DNA of 64,000 bases, taken from JAGLHV01 sp023143305 [NCBI: Clostridia bacterium]. Its GTDB lineage: Bacteria; CBDUZB01; JAGLHV01. Positions 26,151 to 34,286 of the stretch are shown here, in pieces; positions within the stretch are counted from its first letter, which is position 1, and each line of letters starts with the position of its first letter. Location: assembly GCA_030637025.1 (NCBI GenBank), contig DAOVVV010000004.1, forward strand, positions 1 to 64,000, in the 5' to 3' direction. The notes under the pieces were generated by a model. That model saw only the letters and a program-made list of their open reading frames with translations. It did no database searches and was not told where the DNA came from. The position numbers were made by a program, and so were the translations under genes.

Positions 26151-26798
26151 TTAAAAAGTGAAATATTTTATTAAGTATTTTAACGCTATCGCAGAAATTA
26201 GTGGTAACCATAAGTTATCGTAGGGGAATAATAACTCGATTGTAGTTGCTACCATTGCTCCAAACAAAGCAATCTTATAGTTAAAGAAAATAATTCCAAT
26301 CAAAAAACAAACCAAGAAACAAACTAAACTTCCTTCAAAAGTTTTTCTCATCAATCTTATTTTCCCAAATTTTTGACCAATAATAGCAGCCATGCTATCA
26401 CCGAATACTTGATATAATAGAGCAACTAATACAATTGATCTTTGGGTAAAAAGAAGCATAGTAAAAAAAGCACCAGCAAAGGTAAAAGGAAGTACAGAAG
26501 GTTGTCTAATTTCTTCTTTGCGGTATGATCCTTGAACGAAAAAATTTCTTAACCACCATTTATTTATTTTAGGAAAAAACAATCGTAAAAATTCAAAAAC
26601 TACTATCAATAAAAGTAGAATACCCATAACCAAAATAACAAGATTCCGAGGGAAAAAATAATAGCTGACAATGTAAAATATACTACAGAAATGAAACCCT
26701 TTGCGTTTTAGTTCCTTTTTTTGGTATACAGACATATCTTGATAGTTCTTTATTAGCCAATTCCGAATAATATAGTTTTTTTTCCCTGTATTCATCAT
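26151..26798 (-). CDS. dolichol/diacylglycerol kinase-like CTP-dependent lipid kinase
   Basis: 215 residues, about six hydrophobic segments. VFGDSMAAIIGQKFGKIRLM (about 132-151) followed by KTFEGSLVCFL is the SEC59/DGK1-type motif: DxxAxxxGxxxG for nucleotide and KTxEG for substrate handling; similar to phosphatidate cytidylyltransferases. Phosphorylates a polyprenol or diacylglycerol, most likely with CTP. 7 bp after the GNAT stop, so co-translated. Confidence 0.85.
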   Translation of the reverse strand: MMNTGKKNYIIRNWLIKNYQDMSVYQKKELKRKGFHFCSIFYIVSYYFFPRNLVILVMGILLLLIVVFEFLRLFFPKINKWWLRNFFVQGSYRKEEIRQPSVLPFTFAGAFFTMLLFTQRSIVLVALLYQVFGDSMAAIIGQKFGKIRLMRKTFEGSLVCFLVCFLIGIIFFNYKIALFGAMVATTIELLFPYDNLWLPLISAIALKYLIKYFTF

Positions 26799-26805
26799 TA
26801 TTTAT

Positions 26806-27924
26806 TCAAATCTCCATCTCATAAATTCTATATTTCTTATAAATTTCCCCTCCGATAGCCGTATCAAATTGATTGATTAAATCATTATCCTCCAAATTCC
26901 AACCTAACTCACACCATTTATATCCTAATTTAATTATATTCTTTTCTGTTTCATAAGATAAAACAGCAATAATCCCTGCATTCCGGTATTCTTTTTTTAC
27001 TCCACCAAGGATTGAACGAACTCCGTCTATTTTTCTCTTATAATATAAAAATTTCAATATCCCAATCAATCCTAATTTGCCATTTAATTTTTTCAATACC
27101 TGATTAAAGTCCGGAACGGTAACACTCACCCCCACAGGTTTACCCTCTATTTCAGCAAAGAGAACCAAATCAGGAATGGCAATTTGCTTAATATTTTCTG
27201 CAGTCAAATCCATTTCACCCTCTGTCATTGGAACAAAACCCCAATTTTTTTCCCAGGCAGAGTTATAAATATCTTTAATAAATTGAATATCTCTTTTATA
27301 ATTTTTCATATCAAAAGGCCGTACTTTCACCCTTGTTTTTTTCTTTATTCTCTCTACGAGTTTTTCAATGCGTTTAGCAATACCATCTTCTATCTTTTTG
27401 AGTAGAGCATATAAATCTTTTGCTTTCCGAAAACCATATCTCTCCATAAATTCAAGATAATAGGGTTGGGTATAAGACATCATTATTGTTGGCGATTTAT
27501 CAAACCCTTCAAGAAGAAATGCACATTCTTCGTTCATGCTGGGATTTACAGGACCCCTTAAAGTTTTCATCCCCTCCCTTTGGCACCATCTTTTGGCAGT
27601 ATTCAATAAAACTTCAGCAACAGAATAATCCTCAATACATTCAAAAAAACCGAAGAACCCGGTTTTCTCCTGGTGAAAGTTATTATGATTTTGATCAAAA
27701 ATAGCAGCAATTCTCCCCACAACCTCCCCATGCCTTTCAGCCAAGAATAATTCTCTCTTTGCATGCCTCCAAAAGGGATGTTTTTCAGGATCAATTAAAT
27801 TTTTAGTTTCCTTCATTAATGGTGGAACCCAATAAGAATTGTCTCGGTAAACTTTCCAGGGAAATTTTAAAAATTTTTTTAAATCTTTTTTACTTTCAAC
27901 AATCTTAACATCTATCCCGTTCAT
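26806..27924 (-). CDS. GNAT-family N-acetyltransferase (YghO-like)
   Basis: 372 residues. FLKFPWKVYRDNSYWVPPL (18-36), AERHGEVVGRIAAI (62-75) and LRGPVNPSMNEECAFLLEGF (about 121-140) match the YghO-like branch of large GNAT proteins; a second GNAT-like half holds VLFAEIEGKPVGVSV. Substrate unknown; in lipid clusters such proteins may move acyl groups from acyl-ACP, which fits the ACP gene directly upstream. Operon with the lipid kinase. Confidence 0.85.
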   Translation of the reverse strand: MNGIDVKIVESKKDLKKFLKFPWKVYRDNSYWVPPLMKETKNLIDPEKHPFWRHAKRELFLAERHGEVVGRIAAIFDQNHNNFHQEKTGFFGFFECIEDYSVAEVLLNTAKRWCQREGMKTLRGPVNPSMNEECAFLLEGFDKSPTIMMSYTQPYYLEFMERYGFRKAKDLYALLKKIEDGIAKRIEKLVERIKKKTRVKVRPFDMKNYKRDIQFIKDIYNSAWEKNWGFVPMTEGEMDLTAENIKQIAIPDLVLFAEIEGKPVGVSVTVPDFNQVLKKLNGKLGLIGILKFLYYKRKIDGVRSILGGVKKEYRNAGIIAVLSYETEKNIIKLGYKWCELGWNLEDNDLINQFDTAIGGEIYKKYRIYEMEI

Positions 27925-27987
27925 TTTTCTCTCCTTGTCACCCTTACACCCCAGGCCTGTTCAAAAAATATGTAACTACAATTTTTA

Positions 27988-28260
27988 TTAATTTGAACTT
28001 TTATTTTCCTTTAAACTATCCTTTATTTTTAGTTGTTCTTCTATAATTTTTATCAGATCACCAATAGTAATAACCCTTTGAAAATAGTTAGTATCCATAA
28101 TATTAATCCCATACTCATCTTCCATAAACATCAGCAATTGAGCCAAATCTAAAGAATCAATACCTAAATCATCGATGAATTTCGACTCTGGTTTTACTTC
28201 TAATTCATCAATACGGAGTTTATTAACCACAATTTTCCTGACTTGATAAAATAATGACAT
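27988..28260 (-). CDS. acyl carrier protein
   Basis: 90 residues. DDLGIDSLDLAQLLMFMEDE (30-49) contains the phosphopantetheine Ser in DSLD and helix II of ACP. A discrete ACP within an envelope-lipid cluster, not next to fatty-acid synthesis genes, suggests a dedicated acyl donor. TetR gene 99 bp upstream, GNAT 63 bp downstream. Confidence 0.92.
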   Translation of the reverse strand: MSLFYQVRKIVVNKLRIDELEVKPESKFIDDLGIDSLDLAQLLMFMEDEYGINIMDTNYFQRVITIGDLIKIIEEQLKIKDSLKENKSSN

Positions 28261-28359
28261 TTTTCCCTTTTTTCAAACTATTCAAACATTTTGGTTTTTT
28301 ATTCTATTTTTAGATAAAAAAATATAGATTACTTCCCTTGTACGCAAAGACGCAATAAA

Positions 28360-28938
28360 CTATCTTTTTACAATCCCATTAAAAAGTATCTCCATCAATT
28401 TATCTATATTCTTTTCTATTTCTGGTAAAGATGTTTTCACAGACCAGGGATATTCTAAACCCTTTAGTGCAGAAATAATAGCAAATGAAGTCAATTCTAT
28501 ATCACGAATTGCAAATATTCCCTTTTTTACTCCTTCTTTTAGAATTGCTTGAATTGTTGCAATTTCTTCCTGAAAAGTTCTCTCTCTTATTTTTTCTATA
28601 AAAGCATAATGGTCAAGATAATCATCCTTAAGAGCACTGTGGATATTAGCCAACTCGTTGAGGTATTTCATTCGAGTCATTATATATGCTCTGATTTTCT
28701 TTTGCGGTGTATGCTTGTTGTTTATTGCTTCCTGTATTTTTTCTTTTAAAAATCTATTCTCTTTTTCAACAACCTCTCTAAAAATATCTTCCTTGCTCTT
28801 GAAATAATGATATAAACTTGCTTTCCCCATTCGGGCGGCTTTGGCAATTTCATCAACGGTTGTTTTAATTAAACCATATTTGGAAAAAATTCTCTGCGCT
28901 ACTTTAGTAATAATTCCTTTTTTCTCGTTTGTTTTCAA
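28360..28938 (-). CDS. TetR-family transcriptional regulator
   Basis: 192 residues. N-terminal HTH (about 5-50): TTVDEIAKAARMGKASLYHYFKSKEDIF, canonical TetR; C-terminal helical ligand-binding domain. TTG start at 28938 with AAAGGTG upstream. First gene of the lipid cluster and transcribed with it, so it probably represses its own operon in response to a fatty acyl or hydrophobic ligand, as FadR/AcrR relatives do (inference). Confidence 0.92.
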   Translation of the reverse strand: MKTNEKKGIITKVAQRIFSKYGLIKTTVDEIAKAARMGKASLYHYFKSKEDIFREVVEKENRFLKEKIQEAINNKHTPQKKIRAYIMTRMKYLNELANIHSALKDDYLDHYAFIEKIRERTFQEEIATIQAILKEGVKKGIFAIRDIELTSFAIISALKGLEYPWSVKTSLPEIEKNIDKLMEILFNGIVKR

Positions 28939-28985
28939 TTAAATACACCTTTCTAAATATTCGACCATTTTAGTTTTATATTTTA

Positions 28986-29014
28986 ATAATGTCAGATATT
29001 TGACTTTTTGTCAA
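28986..29014 (-). promoter_or_regulatory. promoter of the tetR-led lipid cluster
   Basis: TTGACA (29009-29014), 17 bp, CATTAT (28986-28991). TTGACAAAAAGTCAA spanning the -35 is a 15-bp inverted repeat, a plausible TetR operator. Confidence 0.7.
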
Positions 29015-29067
29015 GAAAAAAATGTTTTTGAGTGTTACCGAAAAATCATTTGGTGAACGAACAGGAA

Positions 29068-29250
29068 TAGGGGACGTTGCGTACTTTAGGAACTAATTAT
29101 TATTTATATTATTTCTAATTCGTTTTTAGTTACCTCTTCCCCTCTCCAATATAATTTGTAGACATTCAAGGCAACATTGTTAAGTAGTTAAAATGTCATT
29201 AAGAATACTTTTTTTCTGGAATAATAAAAAAATCAAACCTCTTTGTTTTT
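29068..29250. mobile_element. fused partial MITE-like elements (families A and C)
   Basis: Starts TAGGGGACGTTGCGTACTTT like the element at 33572, follows it for about 95 bp, then switches near 29163 to the family C left half (GTTAAAATGTCATTAAGAAT) and ends in T-rich DNA at the PEP-CTERM stop. Probably an insertion of C into A. Confidence 0.6.
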
Positions 29251-29259
29251 TTGTTTAAT

Positions 29260-30390
29260 TTAAATTTTTTTCTTTTTCTTGAAGCCCAACAGACCCAAAA
29301 GCCCTGTCCCTAAAAGTAACATTGATGTGGGTTCAGGGATAGGTTGGGTAATGGGAGTCATTAAAAAGGCATGTTCTTGACCATTAATCCATCCATTACC
29401 AATAATCTGACCATTATTATTAATTGCATTAGCAACATCTAATTGCCAATCTGATCCTGAAGGCAATAAATCGTTGAGATCATACATCGTACCATCTTCC
29501 CACAAAAAAGCACTTGCTTCACCCCCGCTCTTTCTTGAAACACCCACCACTTGACCAAAATCATTTATATCAGAAGCACCACTAGAATTATGCCCCTCGA
29601 GAAAACCCAAATTTTGTATTACATCATCTTCCCACAAAAAAGCATAATAGGCATTGGGCCCACCAAAAAGACCAACTATCTGACCCGAGTTATTTATATC
29701 ACTTGCACTAGTATATAAACCACCCTCAAGACTACTTATATTTTTCATTATCCCATCTTCCCATAAAAAAGCATAATATTCGTTGGGCCTAAAATAAGAG
29801 GGCTCGCAAAAACGACCAACTACTTGACCAGAATCATTTATTGCGTGGGAATAAAACCATAAATTATCAGGGTGGTCAATTTCCACCATACCCTCTTCTT
29901 CGTTTTTCCATAAAAAGGCAGTACCCCCTGAATAACCCACAACATGACCAGAATTATTTATATCACTTGCACTGCGATAAGAACTACCACCTTTCAAAAA
30001 ACCTAGATCAGTTATTTTATCATCTTCCCACAAAACGGCATGATGGAGAGTCGAACTAGCACCTGAATAACCAACTACTTGACCAGAATTATTTATTGCG
30101 CTGGCACCACTATTAGATACCCCGTCAAGAGTTCCCAGATTTTTCATTGTCCCATCTTCCCATAAAAAAGCATGATAGAGTCCTTTCGACATAACTCCTG
30201 AATAACCCACCACTTGACCAAAATCATTTATATCAGAAGCACGACTATAACTACTACCAATAAGGGTACCAAGGTCAGTAGTGGTATACTCAGTAATCGC
30301 ATAGGCATTGATGCCGGTTAAAAAAAGTATGTTGGTAATGGCAAAAAAACACACACTTAGTTTTAATCTTGTTTTTTTAGTTTTTGTCAT
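29260..30390 (-). CDS. PEP-CTERM protein with HAF repeats
   Basis: 376 residues: signal peptide (about 1-31, cut after AYA), then about seven HAF-type repeats of the form SASDINNSGQVVGYSG...HAFLWEDGTMKNLGTL, and a C-terminal PEP-CTERM sorting signal: PIPEPTSMLLLGTGLLGLLG followed by FKKKKKI. Exported, then processed and anchored or released by an exosortase, which is not in this window. Strong SD AGGAGG and a consensus promoter. The repeats probably form a beta-propeller-like surface protein; ligand unknown. Confidence 0.93.
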   Translation of the reverse strand: MTKTKKTRLKLSVCFFAITNILFLTGINAYAITEYTTTDLGTLIGSSYSRASDINDFGQVVGYSGVMSKGLYHAFLWEDGTMKNLGTLDGVSNSGASAINNSGQVVGYSGASSTLHHAVLWEDDKITDLGFLKGGSSYRSASDINNSGHVVGYSGGTAFLWKNEEEGMVEIDHPDNLWFYSHAINDSGQVVGRFCEPSYFRPNEYYAFLWEDGIMKNISSLEGGLYTSASDINNSGQIVGLFGGPNAYYAFLWEDDVIQNLGFLEGHNSSGASDINDFGQVVGVSRKSGGEASAFLWEDGTMYDLNDLLPSGSDWQLDVANAINNNGQIIGNGWINGQEHAFLMTPITQPIPEPTSMLLLGTGLLGLLGFKKKKKI

Positions 30391-30424
30391 TTGTTCCTCC
30401 TGTTTTGGTTAATTATTTAACAAT

Positions 30425-30453
30425 ATTATATGTTTATTATGGGATGGTGTCAA
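30425..30453 (-). promoter_or_regulatory. consensus promoter of the PEP-CTERM gene
   Basis: TTGACA (30448-30453), 17 bp, TATAAT (30425-30430): both hexamers perfect. Start of transcription about 20-30 bp upstream of the AGGAGG. Confidence 0.88.
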
Positions 30454-30462
30454 GGACGTCTT

Positions 30463-30694
30463 GGGGACCGTTGTTTAAAGTCTTAAAGTATCAAACATCT
30501 TTTTTTCAAGCCCTTTTTCTTTCGTTATACTTACCTGTCCGCCAATCCTTAAGGTGGATTAGCCCTAATCCACTAATTCAATTCCTAATAACTCCCCCTT
30601 AATTCACATCTGATCTCTTCAGATATTTACTCGGTAAATACACCAATATATTTTTCTTTCCTTCGCGTACTTTAAAACTTTAAGCTACGTCCCC
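30463..30694. mobile_element. family B MITE-like element, long form
   Basis: 232 bp with ends GGGGACCGTTGTTTAAAGTC and, inverted, GGGGACGTAGCTTAAAGTTT. The short 75-bp form is at 39998-40072, a left end at 7232. Central part carries CTGTCCGCCAATCCTTAAGGTGGA-type palindrome. No ORF. The gap 30391-30731 holds only this and the promoter. Confidence 0.72.
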
Positions 30695-30731
30695 TATTCC
30701 GTTTCTATTCCGTTTCCAATAAAAATCGTTT

Positions 30732-31985
30732 CTACCAACATTTTTCTAGATCTAATACCCTAATAATCCCATCTTTTTGGATTACTGCTATTTTTCTGTC
30801 GTCAATAGGAGAAAACAAAAAGTATTTGCCATTTTTTATGTCATATTTTTTCTTTGAATCTAATTTTACAATTCGTATAAAATCTACGCCATTTCGGATG
30901 AATTTTATCGCATAGGCAATATAATTTCCTTGGGATGAAAATGATAGGGATTGTCTATAATCCCCAAGATACCAGTTACCCAAAGGAGGAAGTGTTTTGT
31001 CTAAACTTCTTAGACTCTTTCCATCGGATTCTGTTACGACAATTTCATATGTTTTACCATTATATCGTTTATATGCTATTTTTTTACCATCGGGCGATCC
31101 TCCAAGTATCAATAAATCTTTAGTATCATTTATCAGAGTTTCAACCCCAGTGTTTATATTTATAGAATATATACCTTCAGAATATATATCTCCATACATG
31201 TCTGCTTTTGTCAAATATAACTTGCTGCGAAATGAGTCAACGAAAAACCAAAGGTTAGCACCCGAGCCAAATTGTTTAAATATCTTCTTGATCTTTTTAC
31301 TTTTAGTATCTATTAAACAACACTCCATAGGAGATCCAATTGAATATATAACATTAAATAATAACAGTCGTTTGTCTGAAAGCCAGATTAATTTACTTAA
31401 TAAACTTCCTTCTTCCGACAACCAAATATAATCATTCAATAAATGAACAGTTTTGTCTTCTAATTTGCCTTCGGCTACATCCAAACAATGTATTTTGTCG
31501 TGACTATGGTCTTTTTTAAAACTTTGAAAAATGTACTTTTTTCCATCAGGGGATACACTAGTAGGGTCATTACTAGAATAGAATTTGATTAATCTATCCG
31601 AAAGAATTTTTTTCAAAACATTATTTTTATAATCAAAAAGATAAATCTCTAAACCATTGCTATAAATAACTTTATTTTGGTCTAAAAATATATCATAAAA
31701 TCTATCCTCTTTCAGATTCAGATTTGTCAATCGGTTCGTTTCTTTTGAGATCGTATCCAATTTCCAAACATCGTATCGAGAGAATGTATCAGTTGCAATA
31801 TAATATATATGGTTACCATCTTTAGACCAAGAAAAAAAATATTTTGCATGTTCACTATAAACTTTTGATACATTATAAAAAAGAACGAGAATGATAATTA
31901 TAAAACAGCCCTTTAAAAAATGGATTTGTTTCACCAACCTAAATCCTGTCACGAAAAATTTTTTAAAAGCTATAATCTTATACAT
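30732..31985 (-). CDS. membrane-anchored TolB/WD40-like beta-propeller protein
   Basis: 417 residues from ATG 31985 (GGAGAAAC about 12 nt upstream); an extension to 32087 would run into repeat DNA and is rejected. One TM segment (about 19-38, FLKGCFIIIILVLFY) anchors a C-terminal propeller with PD40-like blades: KYFFSWSKDGNHIYYIATD, TSVSPDGKKYIFQSF, LLILGGSPDGKKIAYKRY, FLFSPIDDRKIAVIQ. Similar to TolB C-terminal/DPP-like propellers; probably extracytoplasmic. Ligand unknown, no operon partner. Confidence 0.8.
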   Translation of the reverse strand: MYKIIAFKKFFVTGFRLVKQIHFLKGCFIIIILVLFYNVSKVYSEHAKYFFSWSKDGNHIYYIATDTFSRYDVWKLDTISKETNRLTNLNLKEDRFYDIFLDQNKVIYSNGLEIYLFDYKNNVLKKILSDRLIKFYSSNDPTSVSPDGKKYIFQSFKKDHSHDKIHCLDVAEGKLEDKTVHLLNDYIWLSEEGSLLSKLIWLSDKRLLLFNVIYSIGSPMECCLIDTKSKKIKKIFKQFGSGANLWFFVDSFRSKLYLTKADMYGDIYSEGIYSININTGVETLINDTKDLLILGGSPDGKKIAYKRYNGKTYEIVVTESDGKSLRSLDKTLPPLGNWYLGDYRQSLSFSSQGNYIAYAIKFIRNGVDFIRIVKLDSKKKYDIKNGKYFLFSPIDDRKIAVIQKDGIIRVLDLEKCW

Positions 31986-32118
31986 ATATAAAGTTGTTTC
32001 TCCTTTATTTATAGGAACAATGGGGCTTGAGGGACGTTGCTTAAGGGGGGTCTTGGGGGACATACTACAATAAGTTGTCAAGAGCATAATTCAATCCTTT
32101 TGTTTTTGCCAATATCCC

Positions 32119-33441
32119 CTATTGTCCTCCATATCTATTTGCCCAGATGTTATTCCTTGTACCATCATTTTGCTGCCAAGTAGCAATCGCATTACCATTT
32201 GGATCCATGGCTACTTGAGGAGAACTGGCATTTCCTACATTTGTCTCAATGAGTTCTGGTGTCTGCCAGCCTGTACCTGCTACGTATTTATTTGCCCAGA
32301 TGTTATTCCTTGTACCATCATTCTGATACCAGGCAGCGATAACATTACCATTTGGATTCATGGCCACTTGAGGGGAGCTAGCGTTTCCTGCATTATCTGT
32401 CTCAATGAGTTCTGCGGTCTGCCAGCCTGTACCTGCTACGTATCTATTTGCCCAGATGTTATTCCTTGTACCATCATTTTGCTGCCAGGCAGCGATAGCA
32501 TTACCATTTGGATCCATGGCTACTTGAGGAGGACCGGCATTTCCTGCATTATCTGTCTCAATGAGTTCTGCGGTCTGCCAGCCTGTACCTGCTACGTATT
32601 TATTTGCCCAGATATTAAACCTTGTACCATCATTCTGATACCAGGCAGCGATAGCATTACCATTTGGATCCATGGCCACTTGAGGGGAACCGGCATTTCC
32701 TGCATTATCTGTCTCAATGAGTTCTGCGGTCTGCCAGCCTGTCCCTGCTACGTATCTATTTGCCCAGATGTTAAACCTTGTACCATCATTCTGATACCAG
32801 GCAGCGATAGCATTACCATTTGGATCCATGGCCACTTGAGGAGAGCCGGCGTTTCCTGCATTATCTGTCTCAATGAGATCTGCGGTCTGCCAGCCTGTCC
32901 CTGCTATGTATCTATTTGCCCAGATGTTAAACCTTGTGCCGTCATTATGATACCAGATAACAATAGCATTGCCATTTGGATCCATAGCCAGTTGAGGAGG
33001 AAAGGCACTTCCTGCATTATCTGTCTCAATGAGTTCCGGAGTCTGCCAGCCTGTCCCTGCTACGTATCTATTTGCCCAGATGTTATTCCTTGTGCCATCA
33101 TTCTGTTGCCAGGCAGCAATAGCATTACCATCTGAATCCATGGCCACTTGAGGATAAAAGCCATCTGCTACATTATCTGTCTCAATGCGTTCTGCGGTCT
33201 GCCAGCCTGTGCCTTTTACGTATTTATTTGCCCAGATATACCTTGTGCCATCATACTGATACCATACAGCGATGGCATTACCATCTAGATCCATGGCCAC
33301 TTGAGGAGACAAGGCATTTCCTGCCTTTGTCTCAATGAGTTCTGCTGTCTGCCACTTTGCCTTCTTTTTTCCAACCTTGATATAAATAAAACATACTAAC
33401 AACAGCATTAAAGTAAGTAAAATAACAAGAATTTTCTTCAT
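32119..33441 (-). CDS. anchored protein with eight tandem 52-residue repeats
   Basis: 440 residues: an N-terminal signal/TM segment (about 3-22) then eight repeats of about 52 residues, each starting WQTAELIETDNAG, with PQVAMDPNGNAIAAWYQNDG and IWANRYVAGTG. The coding repeats are nearly identical in DNA, about 156 bp apart, so copy number is likely unstable. Sequence pattern suggests a beta-propeller-like surface protein of the kind annotated as hypothetical in candidate phyla. SD AAGGGGG. No catalytic motif. Confidence 0.85.
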   Translation of the reverse strand: MKKILVILLTLMLLLVCFIYIKVGKKKAKWQTAELIETKAGNALSPQVAMDLDGNAIAVWYQYDGTRYIWANKYVKGTGWQTAERIETDNVADGFYPQVAMDSDGNAIAAWQQNDGTRNNIWANRYVAGTGWQTPELIETDNAGSAFPPQLAMDPNGNAIVIWYHNDGTRFNIWANRYIAGTGWQTADLIETDNAGNAGSPQVAMDPNGNAIAAWYQNDGTRFNIWANRYVAGTGWQTAELIETDNAGNAGSPQVAMDPNGNAIAAWYQNDGTRFNIWANKYVAGTGWQTAELIETDNAGNAGPPQVAMDPNGNAIAAWQQNDGTRNNIWANRYVAGTGWQTAELIETDNAGNASSPQVAMNPNGNVIAAWYQNDGTRNNIWANKYVAGTGWQTPELIETNVGNASSPQVAMDPNGNAIATWQQNDGTRNNIWANRYGGQ

Positions 33442-33480
33442 CTTTGGTTACCCCCTTATATAATAATTAATAACGCTTAT

Positions 33481-33510
33481 ATTCTATCAACTGAGTTGTT
33501 GAAATGTCAA
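33481..33510 (-). promoter_or_regulatory. promoter of the 52-residue-repeat gene
   Basis: TTGACA (33505-33510), 18 bp, TAGAAT (33481-33486). The spacer contains CAACTCAGTTG, an 11-bp palindrome that could be an operator. Confidence 0.7.
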
Positions 33511-33571
33511 TAAAAAAACTTAGTTTTGTCATTTACTTTTTGAAGGAAGGGAACGTTGTTAAGGAGAAGCA

Positions 33572-33839
33572 TAGGGGACGTTGCGTACTTTAGGAACTAA
33601 TTATTATTTGTATTACTTCTAATTCGTTTTTAGTTACTTCTTCCCCTCTTCTGTATAATTTACTTATTCCTCTTGAACTCACTTTAAATTCTTTTTCAAC
33701 CCTGCTTCCGCTTAAACCAAAAGAATTTATTCCTAAATTCACAAACAGCTCTTGCTTTCGCTATTGGCATAAATCAATCAATGATATAACAGCAGTTTTA
33801 CAATTAGTCAAGTTACTACACAACATAGTATGTCCCCTA
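33572..33839. mobile_element. family A MITE-like element, best-preserved copy
   Basis: 268 bp; ends TAGGGGAC and GTCCCCTA. Homologous along its length to 7315-7573. A separate GGGAACGTTGTTAAGG fragment lies at 33549. Region 33840-34040 shows no ORF and no recognisable element beyond AT-rich DNA. Confidence 0.75.
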
Positions 33840-34040
33840 TACCTCAAGAGCAGAATAAATTTTAAAATATTTGTATGCTGTCCAAAGTACTTTTTACTCC
33901 CAGCATATTCTTTTGAGCAACATGTGTATAATCATGATTGTTTGCACATTTTTAATAACACCTTTGTCAATTTATACAATCACTGTATAATTATCAAATA
34001 TCAGATGTTTTGTTATCGGGTAACTGAAAAAATATAAAAG

Positions 34041-34069
34041 TTGACACTAATCCCTTTTTTTTCTACAAT
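34041..34069 (+). promoter_or_regulatory. promoter for the TPR gene
   Basis: TTGACA (34041-34046), 17 bp, TACAAT (34064-34069) on the plus strand. The leader to the TPR ATG is about 190 nt and contains a 51-codon ORF. Confidence 0.8.
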
Positions 34070-34130
34070 AATGTATTGTGGTTTTCTGAAAATAGAGCAA
34101 CTGGATAATATATAATGTTAGAAATAAATA

Positions 34131-34286
34131 ATGAAAAAAATATCAATAAATAATTTTGATAAAATCAATTTACTAATTATTGGATTTGCATTTGGTTTTA
34201 GTTTTGGAGTAGCGTTAACCGAATGGAATTGGTTTCCAATCAAAAATGAGCGGAGGAATAATATATGCACGTTTACACTGTGTTGA
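34131..34286 (+). CDS. possible 51-residue leader ORF with one TM segment
   Basis: ATG at 34131 opens MKKISINNFDKINLL, then a hydrophobic segment (about 13-30, LLIIGFAFGFSFGVAL), then ends at TGA 34284-34286, overlapping the start of the TPR gene by 22 bp. AT-rich like the host genome, unlike the gene it overlaps. SD weak. It could couple translation. Confidence 0.4.
   Translation: MKKISINNFDKINLLIIGFAFGFSFGVALTEWNWFPIKNERRNNICTFTLC

Noticed and set aside
28330-28362. ACGCAAAGACGCAATAAA as a c-di-GMP riboswitch fragment
   Set aside because: Only the GACGCAA string is shared; no flanking stems or GGGTYACCG strand.
31986-32087. Upstream start of the propeller gene
   Set aside because: Extension lies in repeat-like DNA with no SD; ATG at 31985 gives a TM segment at the right place.
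32122-33135. Long plus-strand ORF opposite the repeat gene
   Set aside because: Mirror frame of the coding repeat; the minus-strand frame has a signal segment, SD and promoter.
32119-33441. CRISPR-like direct repeats
   Set aside because: Period is about 156 bp and the repeats are in frame in a single long ORF, so they are protein repeats, not CRISPR. No cas gene is present.
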